Shown here: piece after piece, positions 1 to 5,552 of the stretch | Numbering within the stretch: the stretch's first letter is position 1 | How the letters are laid out: each line of letters opens with the position of its first letter | Source of the DNA: DATAYF01 sp036272735 | GTDB lineage: Bacteria > Chloroflexota > Ktedonobacteria > Ktedonobacterales > Ktedonobacteraceae | Assembly: GCA_036272735.1 (NCBI GenBank) | Contig: DATAYF010000140.1 | Span: 1 to 16,629 of the forward strand | Direction: 5' to 3' | DNA: 16,629 nt | Made by a program: the position numbers and the translations under genes | The notes under the pieces: generated by a model | Seen by the model: only the letters and a program-made list of their open reading frames with translations | Databases searched by the model: none | What the model was told of the DNA's origin: nothing

Positions 1-12
1 ATCTATACCGAA

Positions 13-62
13 CATATAAACAAACATTAATGGTTTGGCCAAACTATTAACACTTCTTTATG
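13..62. repeat. Degenerate copy of the window's long palindrome family
   Basis: The inner part (27-50) is a near-perfect palindrome: TTAATGGTTTGG followed by CCAAACTATTAA, with one mismatched pair. The outer ends CATATAAA and TTTATG resemble the CATAAAG/CTTTATG ends of the copies at 1872, 3785, 10290 and 14837, but the middle arms no longer pair well. It probably lies downstream of a gene outside the window and looks like a decayed terminator or repeat copy. Confidence 0.55.
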
Positions 63-72
63 TAAATTTGGT

Positions 73-191
73 GTTTAGACTAATTTGTCTGAATCAGCCT
101 GAGAAGCGGTTTGACGCCATACGATGGTTTATGCGGTCGGATCGGCCTGAGAAGCGGCTTCACGGCGATTCCGATGCGAATTAGTCTAAAC
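73..191. repeat. 119-bp element with 13-bp terminal inverted repeats (MITE-like)
   Basis: GTTTAGACTAATT (73-85) is repeated in perfect inverted orientation as AATTAGTCTAAAC (179-191). Inside are two direct copies of GCCTGAGAAGCGG (97-109 and 145-157), 48 bp apart, each followed by a similar but diverged stretch. It has no coding capacity. The layout suggests a small non-autonomous mobile element or a structured intergenic repeat. No target-site duplication is evident. Confidence 0.5.
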
Positions 192-312
192 GTCAATTAT
201 GTAAATAATGTTTTTCTGTTATGCATTTTCCCCGATACATTAGAAACTGCTAATCTAATCCCTTATTCACATTAATAATCACTGAGAATAGAAAAAGCTA
301 TAAAATCCTACA

Positions 313-341
313 TTGCATTATCGGTTTTTGTTGCGTATACT
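313..341 (+). promoter_or_regulatory. Candidate promoter for the S53 peptidase transcript
   Basis: TTGCAT (313-318) and TATACT (336-341) are separated by exactly 17 bases, a good match to a housekeeping sigma factor promoter. Just downstream, around the expected start of transcription, GGAGAT (349-354) and ATCTCC (359-364) form a 6-bp hairpin with a 4-base loop that could cap the 5' end of the RNA. If this promoter is used, the peptidase mRNA has a leader of about 270 bases. Confidence 0.5.
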
Positions 342-497
342 TTTCTTGGGAGATGTATATCTCCAAATGTATCAATTTGAGAACCTTTTCCTCGTTAGCC
401 GTTTCTTCATGAGGGGTCGATCATCTCCGTTACGCAGGAGAAACATTGATGTTTTTCTATCCATAACTGGCGCTTTGAAAAAAAGAGGTGGCCACTA

Positions 498-572
498 ATG
501 TCTTCTGCTGAACACGAACGCCACGGGCGCACTAAGCGCGATGTGCTCGGGTCTTCAGGTGAGCAGCAATAG
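498..572 (+). CDS. Possible 24-residue leader peptide
   Basis: ATG at 498 opens a 24-codon frame (MSSAEHERHGRTKRDVLGSS, then GEQQ and TAG) preceded by GAGGTGG at about 484-490, a reasonable ribosome-binding site. Its ATG overlaps the TAA of an upstream 43-codon frame (from ATG 367) as TAATG, an arrangement seen in translational coupling. The peptide is hydrophilic and unrecognised. It lies in the leader between the candidate promoter at 313 and the peptidase start, so it may be a chance frame or a small leader ORF. Confidence is low. Confidence 0.2.
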   Translation: MSSAEHERHGRTKRDVLGSSGEQQ

Positions 573-574
573 CG

Positions 575-592
575 GACGTACGGACGTCTTTT
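575..592 (+). terminator. Small hairpin with T-run in the peptidase leader
   Basis: GACGT (575-579) and ACGTC (584-588) can pair across a 4-base loop and are followed by TTTT (589-592). It sits 26 bases before the GTG start of the peptidase gene. The stem has only five pairs, so it is at best a weak attenuator. Confidence 0.2.
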
Positions 593-618
593 AAAGCGCC
601 AACGGAAGGAGCTGTACT

Positions 619-1797
619 GTGAAGAAGTCTATTCTGACATCTTGTCTTGTATTTGCCATGGTCCTCTTATCGTCCCTTGCTTTGAGCCTGCCTGCCTTCG
701 CGGCAAATGCCGGTTCGCAGCAGGCACCGGCGGCCCGCTCTGCCAGAGCCTTTAAAAATGCCTGTGCACAAGCGCGCAAAGGCCGCGCCTCCTGCCTGGC
801 CCTGGTATCTACCACCACTGTTCTGAAACCAAACGGCAAGGCGCTCGGTGCCCATCCAAATGCGAGTTCTCCCGGTGGCAGCGCTCCCTATTCTCCGGCC
901 AACCTGGCAGCAGCCTACAATCTGCCGACCAATGCCGGAACTTCTCAGACCGTTGCTATCGTCGATGCCCAGGACGATCCCAACGCCGAGGCCGATATGA
1001 ACACCTATCGTTCTCAATTTGGTCTGCCCGCCTGCACATCCAGCAGCGGCTGCTTCAGCAAAGTGGACCAGAATGGTGGCACTAACTATCCCGCCGCCGA
1101 TGGTGGCTGGGCCGAAGAGATCTCGCTCGACCTGGACATGGTGAGCGCAATTTGTAATAACTGCCACATTCTGCTCGTCGAGGCCAATTCCGCCAGCTTT
1201 AGCGACCTGGGGCAGGCCGAGAATACTGCCGCCAGCCTGGGTGCGAATGAAATCAGCAATAGCTACGGTGGTGGCGAATCCAGTGGCGATAGCTCCACCT
1301 GTAATTCTTACTATAATCACTCTGGTGTCGTCATCACGGCAAGCTCCGGTGATGGTGGCCTGGGCGTCGAGTCGCCTGCCGATTGTGGCAATGTCGTTGG
1401 GGTCGGTGGCACCACGCTCAACAGCGATGGATCAGAAACCGCCTGGAGTAGCGCAGGTGGTGGTTGTAGTTCGTACATCGGTGAACCTTCGTGGGAAAAT
1501 AGCGGCGTGACCAATTGCGGAAATCGCGCGGTTTCCGACGTCTCAGCCGATGCCGATCCGAACACGGGTGTCTACGTCTACGATACCTATCAGCAAGGTG
1601 GTTGGTTGCAGGTCGGTGGCACCAGCGCCTCTTCGCCGATAATCGCCTCCGTCTATGCCCTGGCAGGCGGCGGCTCGAATGATGCGGCAAGCATTCCCTG
1701 GGGTAGATATACCAGCGGGTGCCTCAATCAGGTTGGTGGTCAGACCTACCAGTATCAAGCGGGTCTGGGTTCACCAAATGGCACAGGCTGTTTCTAG
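619..1797 (+). CDS. Secreted S53-type (sedolisin/kumamolisin) serine-carboxyl peptidase
   Basis: Predicted exported endopeptidase of 392 residues. The start is GTG at 619, seven bases after GGAAGGAG (604-611). Residues 1-28 form a signal peptide (Lys-Lys, a hydrophobic core, then AFA before the likely cleavage site). The S53 signature follows in order: Glu167 and Asp171 in EEISLDLD (the E-x3-D pair), Asp245 in ASSGDGG (oxyanion-hole Asp) and nucleophile Ser336 in GGTSASSP. The C-terminus has the family-like GLGSPNG (about 383-389). Several cysteines fit disulfides in a secreted enzyme. Only about 70 residues separate the signal peptide from the catalytic domain, much less than the usual sedolisin prodomain of around 180 residues, and the Asp pair of the usual C-terminal calcium site is not obvious. 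It stands alone, with the palindrome at 1872 downstream. An S8 subtilisin is less likely because the Asp/His catalytic motifs are absent. Confidence 0.85.
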   Translation: MKKSILTSCLVFAMVLLSSLALSLPAFAANAGSQQAPAARSARAFKNACAQARKGRASCLALVSTTTVLKPNGKALGAHPNASSPGGSAPYSPANLAAAYNLPTNAGTSQTVAIVDAQDDPNAEADMNTYRSQFGLPACTSSSGCFSKVDQNGGTNYPAADGGWAEEISLDLDMVSAICNNCHILLVEANSASFSDLGQAENTAASLGANEISNSYGGGESSGDSSTCNSYYNHSGVVITASSGDGGLGVESPADCGNVVGVGGTTLNSDGSETAWSSAGGGCSSYIGEPSWENSGVTNCGNRAVSDVSADADPNTGVYVYDTYQQGGWLQVGGTSASSPIIASVYALAGGGSNDAASIPWGRYTSGCLNQVGGQTYQYQAGLGSPNGTGCF

Positions 1798-1871
1798 CCT
1801 CAACGTTGAAGAAACGGTAATTTCCCCACCAATCCCGGGGAAGTGAGGAAATTTCGCACTCTCTTGACGCG

Positions 1872-1933
1872 AGCAATACATAAAGGATTATTAATGGTTT
1901 CCGGAAACCATTAATAATCCTTTATGTATTGCT
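1872..1933. terminator. 62-bp perfect palindrome (probable terminator), family copy 2
   Basis: A perfect inverted repeat centred between 1902 and 1903, with no mismatch over 31 base pairs. From outside in, each arm reads AGCAATAC, ATAAAG, GATTA, TTAATGGTTTCC. It lies 75 bases after the peptidase stop codon. There is no T-run after it, so classical intrinsic termination is not assured. It could act as a 3' mRNA stabiliser or a mobile palindrome. It is one of five related copies in the window. Confidence 0.7.
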
Positions 1934-1938
1934 GGTTT

Positions 1939-1984
1939 ATCGTGTCCGTCGAACCCTCCCAGCCAACCAATCCGACACCCCCGC
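1939..1984 (+). repeat. Fragment related to the MITE-like element at 7107-7229
   Basis: The sequence beginning ATCGTGTCCGTCGAACCC closely matches the reverse complement of the right half of the element at 7107-7229 (which reads ATCGTGTCCGCCGTACCC). The similarity extends about 45 bases through CTCC-A-CCAA and a final C-run, with scattered substitutions. The outer terminal repeat GTAGGGACCGATTG is missing, and the palindrome at 1872-1933 abuts it instead. It is best read as a truncated copy of a dispersed repeat. Confidence 0.5.
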
Positions 1985-2029
1985 AACTAACGATGGGCCA
2001 TGCTTGCTAGCTACTAATACCCAGTTGTA

Positions 2030-2067
2030 TTGACGTATGCAAGCAAATCAACTACATTTGCTTCATA
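2030..2067 (+). promoter_or_regulatory. Promoter with overlapping operator-like inverted repeat
   Basis: TTGACG (2030-2035) and TACATT (2053-2058) are spaced by 17 bases. A perfect inverted repeat AAGCAAAT (2041-2048) / ATTTGCTT (2056-2063), with a 7-base spacer, covers the spacer and the -10 box. It extends imperfectly to TATG (2036-2039) and CATA (2064-2067). A dimeric repressor bound here would block RNA polymerase. The expected start of transcription is near 2065, about 50 bases before the SRPBCC gene. Confidence 0.55.
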
Positions 2068-2113
2068 ACTGTCCCGTTTATAACGGATCGAAGCGAAAGG
2101 TTTCAATTCAACT

Positions 2114-2560
2114 ATGTCACAGGCATCATTCGAACAAGATATTTGTATCGATGCTGCACCAGAAAAGGTCAGCGCATTTCTCTCTACCTTAGATAATCAT
2201 ACGCAGATCCATCCACTTATTATCGGCATTCAACACACGCAAACAAGCACAGCGCCAGATGGGACTGCGATCAATCACTATACTGTTCGTGATCGTATGA
2301 AACAAGGTCCTTTTCTTATGACATTCTCTTATCGCGTCGAGATGAGCATCAATGTCCAGGGAGTGATTGTCTATGATGCGCACCAATTCCCACGCATTTA
2401 CCTGCACAACACGATGCAGTGTTTGCCGGAGGGCAGCGGGACGCGCTTAAAAGAACGCGTTGAGATTACGGCTCCAGGTCTGCTGATGAAAACCGTCTAT
2501 ACCCAGGCTTTGTCATCGCATAAAGAAATGTTTGAGAAACTGAAAGAAATACTCCAATGA
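2114..2560 (+). CDS. SRPBCC-superfamily protein (polyketide cyclase / START-like fold)
   Basis: A 148-residue soluble protein. It begins with the pattern typical of this fold: a short strand (FEQDICIDAAPEKVSAFLST) followed by a helix, then a run of alternating strands (about residues 35-110), and ends in a long amphipathic helix (about 120-147, LLMKTVYTQALSSHKEMFEKL). This helix-grip fold forms a cavity for hydrophobic ligands; members include cyclases, lipid or hormone binders and many of unknown role. No catalytic residue can be assigned. GAAAGG lies 13 bases before the ATG, a rather distant ribosome-binding site. The operator-like repeat in its promoter suggests dedicated repression, perhaps by a ligand-sensing regulator encoded elsewhere. 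The membrane-protein gene follows after 89 bases and may be cotranscribed. Confidence 0.65.
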   Translation: MSQASFEQDICIDAAPEKVSAFLSTLDNHTQIHPLIIGIQHTQTSTAPDGTAINHYTVRDRMKQGPFLMTFSYRVEMSINVQGVIVYDAHQFPRIYLHNTMQCLPEGSGTRLKERVEITAPGLLMKTVYTQALSSHKEMFEKLKEILQ

Positions 2561-2649
2561 TTACTTGTTTGCCAGCTTGCTCGCGAAAATACGAGAGCAT
2601 CGCTGTATGAGTAGTGCGCGGAGCAGAGCAGAAAGGATACGAGATCACG

Positions 2650-3759
2650 ATGCAATTTCCTGGAAACGCATCATCATCGCAAGGGAAACGCGGACAAACT
2701 ACTCCCGCCTCTCCTAAAGTCAACTGGTGGCTACGCATGACGAGTGCTGGCTGGGATCAACCACAGGATACCATCGAGCAACGCGAAAAGGCTCGCCGCA
2801 GTCGCCTGACTTCCTGGGTTCTCCTTGTTGAACTGATCGCACTGGTTGCCTTTATCCCGGCTACCTTTAGTGATAGGGCATCCGCTTTCACAGTCGGCTT
2901 TGCCGCAATACTTCTCATCTTCGAACTCTTTCTTAATCGCAAAGGCTTCGTGACCATTGCCGGAACAATCCTCGTCGTTATAGCATGCCTGGCCGTCATC
3001 GGAGTGGTTGCTGGCTCAGCGGACGGGCATATCCACCTGGTCTATCTTCCCGCGTACGACTTTCTTGTCGTCGCCATTATTCTCGGCGCATCCATCTTGC
3101 CTCGCAGCTCCGCCTTTATTATTGCGTTCGTGAATATCGGCTTGATTTATGGCGACTTGCTCCTTCAGCCCTGGTCCCCCGACCTTCATCAGGCGATCAG
3201 CCAATATGGCATGGTTGTGATTGCTGGACGGCCGGTAGCCATCCAGGTTGTGGCGGCAGTCATTTCATTTCTCTGGATCAGAGGTATGGATCAGGCCCTA
3301 AAACGCGCTGACCGTGCTGAAGAACTGCGAGACCTTGAGCAGCGTTTCAAGGAAGCTGAAGCTGAACGGACGGTGCTCATCGAAGAATTCGTACGCAGCA
3401 TTATTGCTGCCGTCGAAGATTTAGCCAATGGGAAGGAAGGGATGGTATTTTTACCTTTCCAACATCCACTCCAACAGCAGGCAACATTTATCAATACACA
3501 GCTCAAGCAGTTTCACAAATTGAAGCAAGCGAATAGCCTCACTAACGAGCAAACGAATTATGCCGCGAAAATGCTGCTGACCATGCTGCAACGGATCAAT
3601 AGCGACCAGGGAACGATTGCGGGACTTGATCCACGACAATTTTCTACGCAAGTACCAATCATCGATGAAATCGCAACCTATCTCTTTTTCTTCGTCCAGG
3701 GGAAACGCGTCCCTACAGCACGCCCAGGAAACTCATTGCGCCCAGATCAGTATTTTTGA
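2650..3759 (+). CDS. Six-helix membrane protein with cytoplasmic coiled coil, function unknown
   Basis: I prefer ATG at 2650 (369 residues), with GAG at 2641 as a weak ribosome-binding site; an in-frame GTG at 2614 would add 12 residues. Counting from 2650, about 50 mostly polar residues precede six hydrophobic helices at about 54-73, 78-95, 99-122, 133-150, 154-173 and 188-211. Then comes a highly charged coiled coil (about 212-250, rich in RAEELRDLEQRFKEAEAER) and a roughly 120-residue helical C-terminal region. The architecture resembles the membrane sensor plus signalling helix of histidine kinases or cyclases, but no HisKA, ATPase, GGDEF or HAMP motif follows. It could therefore be a receptor that signals through a partner, or a scaffold. 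It is probably in one transcription unit with the SRPBCC gene, which ends at the bidirectional palindrome at 3785. Confidence 0.6.
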   Translation: MQFPGNASSSQGKRGQTTPASPKVNWWLRMTSAGWDQPQDTIEQREKARRSRLTSWVLLVELIALVAFIPATFSDRASAFTVGFAAILLIFELFLNRKGFVTIAGTILVVIACLAVIGVVAGSADGHIHLVYLPAYDFLVVAIILGASILPRSSAFIIAFVNIGLIYGDLLLQPWSPDLHQAISQYGMVVIAGRPVAIQVVAAVISFLWIRGMDQALKRADRAEELRDLEQRFKEAEAERTVLIEEFVRSIIAAVEDLANGKEGMVFLPFQHPLQQQATFINTQLKQFHKLKQANSLTNEQTNYAAKMLLTMLQRINSDQGTIAGLDPRQFSTQVPIIDEIATYLFFFVQGKRVPTARPGNSLRPDQYF

Positions 3760-3784
3760 TTGTGCCATTTCTCGAGAATAGCGG

Positions 3785-3846
3785 AACGCATAAAGGATTA
3801 TTAATGGTTTCCGGAAACCATTAATAATCCTTTATGCGTTTTTATA
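3785..3846. terminator. 56-bp perfect palindrome between convergent genes, copy 3
   Basis: A perfect inverted repeat of 28 base pairs (3785-3840, centre 3812/3813). Each arm reads AACGC, ATAAAG, GATTA, TTAATGGTTTCC from outside in. On the plus strand it is followed by TTTTTATA (the arm's final TT plus 3841-3846). It fills the gap between the plus-strand membrane-protein gene (stop 3759) and the minus-strand polymerase-like gene (stop codon 3842-3844), as expected for a shared bidirectional terminator. Confidence 0.75.
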
Positions 3847-5194
3847 ATTTGCGGGTCAGGCGACCACGCGAACGGGCTGTGGATGGATAGTACGCTGGGG
3901 CGCTCGTCGCCATATCGCCGATGCGCACCTGTACCTGAAGGTAGCGATACTCGGGTTGGTGGTAGTTGGCGAAAATCATCAGGCTGTGATGGGCGATAAC
4001 GTCGGCCTCGTCGGTCGCGCGCGAAAGTGTCATCTGTCCGCCCAACGTCTCCTCCGCCGTCGTGACTGCGACCTCTTCGCCCTCTTCGTCCATGATCAGG
4101 CGGCGGGTGTCACGGCGCATGTTGCGGTGCGGCCACAGGATGAGCGAGATGTTCTGGCCCCTGATGCGCTGTTCTTGCAAGCGTTCAGCGAGATAATTCG
4201 CCAGTTTACGGATGGCAGCGCAGGTCTCGTCGGCGTCGGCGGCGTGGTTAAAGCGCACGCGTGCGTTCTGGCTGAGCGGCGGCGCATCGGGCACCACCAG
4301 GCTAGAATCTTCGCCATTCGCCACCTGGTAGATCCACCCTCCCAACCGTCCTAACCTGCGTTCCAAACCCTCCTTGCCGAGTACAGCAACCTGCGCGAAC
4401 GTGGTCACGCCGAAATCACGCAGATGCGCCACCGTCTCGGCCACCGCGACCGGATCAGCGCGCTCACTACGTCCCTCAACTTCTGGTGCCCGTGCGGCGA
4501 GACTCCCGCTCTCACCTAATTCGGGCAGCGCGCCAGGCATTCCGGCACCGGCAGCTTGCATCTGGAGCAACAACGAGAGCGGTAGCGTCTGTACAAACGA
4601 GGCTTCCCGACCCTGGGGAATATACAGCACGCCCTGGCGACCATCCTTGCGGCTCATCAGCGCGGCCAGTTCGGCAATCGCTTTGCCGTTGGCGATGCCG
4701 ATTTGCGCCGTCAGGCCCAGGCTGGCAATTTCCTGGCCGAGCCGCTCGGCCAGTTCAACCGGCGAAGCGAACGTCAGCTCACAGCCGCGCAGATCAATAA
4801 ACGCGTCAGCGATAGGTATAGATTCAATGATGCGTGAATAGGAACGGTAGCGCTCGCGCAATTTTTGCAGAATGGCCTGGTAGCGATCATACGACGCGGA
4901 GAGAAAGCGCGTACGTGGTGCGAGACGATGCACGCGGCGCAGCGGCATACCGGGACTGATGCCCAGGCGCATCGCGGTAGGAGAAGCATCGAGAACACGG
5001 CCCGGCTCGTTTGGTCGCCCGGTTCCTGTTCCCACCACAAAGCTCTGCTCGTGCAGCGAATCATCGAACATTTCCTCTAATGTACAATAAAAGTGGCGAA
5101 TGCGCACGTGCACGATGCCCTGGCGTAAACGCGCTCGCTCGGCGGCACGAGCCGCCTCCTGCATAGCGTTCGCTGTGTTATATATCTTGTTCAT
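3842..5194 (-). CDS. Catalytically inactive Y-family DNA polymerase-like protein (ImuB-like)
   Basis: Start chosen at ATG 5194 (450 residues), eight or so bases after GGTGGG; an in-frame TTG at 5209 would add five residues. The Y-family core is recognisable, but all three metal-binding positions are altered. The first motif, usually HVDMDAFFASVE, reads HVRIRHFYCTLEE, with Arg in place of both Asp. The second, usually SIDEAFLD, reads PIADAFIDL, so the Asp-Glu pair becomes Ala-Asp. Other family features are kept: GISPGMPLRRVHRLAP, the fingers region with YDRYQAILQKL, and GIANGKAIAELAALMS. A linker rich in Gly, Ala and Glu (about residues 212-245) and a little-finger-like C-terminal domain (about 295-400) follow. 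ImuB is a dead polymerase that recruits DnaE2 to the beta clamp in damage-induced mutagenesis. No imuA or dnaE2 is adjacent, and no clear clamp-binding motif was found, so the role is inferred. It is divergent from the Clp-domain gene. Confidence 0.7.
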   Translation of the reverse strand: MNKIYNTANAMQEAARAAERARLRQGIVHVRIRHFYCTLEEMFDDSLHEQSFVVGTGTGRPNEPGRVLDASPTAMRLGISPGMPLRRVHRLAPRTRFLSASYDRYQAILQKLRERYRSYSRIIESIPIADAFIDLRGCELTFASPVELAERLGQEIASLGLTAQIGIANGKAIAELAALMSRKDGRQGVLYIPQGREASFVQTLPLSLLLQMQAAGAGMPGALPELGESGSLAARAPEVEGRSERADPVAVAETVAHLRDFGVTTFAQVAVLGKEGLERRLGRLGGWIYQVANGEDSSLVVPDAPPLSQNARVRFNHAADADETCAAIRKLANYLAERLQEQRIRGQNISLILWPHRNMRRDTRRLIMDEEGEEVAVTTAEETLGGQMTLSRATDEADVIAHHSLMIFANYHQPEYRYLQVQVRIGDMATSAPAYYPSTARSRGRLTRKL

Positions 5195-5235
5195 GTTGTT
5201 ACCCACCAACCACCACTGAGGTCGCGTGTATATAT

Positions 5236-5264
5236 AGAATAATCTGGCATAGCGATCTTCTAAA
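5236..5264 (-). promoter_or_regulatory. Weak candidate promoter for the polymerase-like gene
   Basis: On the minus strand, TTTAGA (5264-5259) and TATTCT (5241-5236) are separated by 17 bases, placing a transcript start about 35 bases before the ATG at 5194. The match is modest. No GAAC-N4-GTTC-type LexA box was seen in 5195-5345, so SOS control is not supported by eye. Confidence 0.3.
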
Positions 5265-5362
5265 GAAGCGTATTGTGTTGTCAGCGCGTATGTGAAGATA
5301 AACTCAGGTCACTATTGTACTACAAAACACTACAAGAGAGAACGCCCCCGGCGCTCCACTTC

Positions 5363-5413
5363 GTTTGTGATGCATATTTTGTGGATGCGGTCTGCAAAAT
5401 ATGCATCACAAAC
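5363..5413. promoter_or_regulatory. 19-bp inverted repeat in the divergent spacer
   Basis: GTTTGTGATGCATATTTTG (5363-5381) and its exact reverse complement (5395-5413) flank a 13-base loop. Each arm itself contains the palindrome ATGCAT. It lies between the divergent polymerase-like and Clp-domain genes, upstream of the Clp-domain promoter at 5449. There is no T-run. It may be an operator for a dimeric or tetrameric regulator, or a small structured repeat. Confidence 0.45.
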
Positions 5414-5448
5414 CTCACTTATTTCTTTTAAATAACCTTCTCAAGCTC

Positions 5449-5477
5449 TTGCAAAGTGCTACAACATGGGGTATATT
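5449..5477 (+). promoter_or_regulatory. Promoter for the triple Clp-domain gene
   Basis: TTGCAA (5449-5454) and TATATT (5472-5477) are separated by exactly 17 bases, both close to consensus. The start of transcription is expected near 5484. This rules out the in-frame ATG at 5466 and supports translation from ATG 5553. Confidence 0.6.
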
Positions 5478-5552
5478 GTTACATGTATCCTTCCACTTGT
5501 CGATATGCCTGAATTTATGTGTTTTTTTGATGGCGCTCTGAGGGAAACGATT

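Noticed and set aside
97..157. Possible CRISPR array (direct repeats of 13 bases)
   Set aside because: Only two short copies, within a terminal-inverted-repeat element and without cas genes.
313..366. TTG start of a 61-residue frame in the peptidase leader
   Set aside because: The TTG is the -35 box of a good promoter, so this start cannot be translated from that transcript.
667..1320. 217-residue open frame on the minus strand inside the peptidase gene
   Set aside because: It is antisense to a gene with signal peptide and full catalytic motifs, has no ribosome-binding site and low-complexity Gly/Ala/Ile composition typical of a shadow frame.
1818..1850. Hairpin TTCCCC/GGGGAA after the peptidase stop as the main terminator
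   Set aside because: The stem has only six pairs, a long loop and no T-run; the palindrome at 1872 is a much stronger candidate.
5466..5552. N-terminal extension of the Clp-domain protein from ATG 5466
   Set aside because: The promoter -10 box lies at 5472-5477, so the extension would not be transcribed in full; ATG 5553 has a good ribosome-binding site and begins just before the domain.
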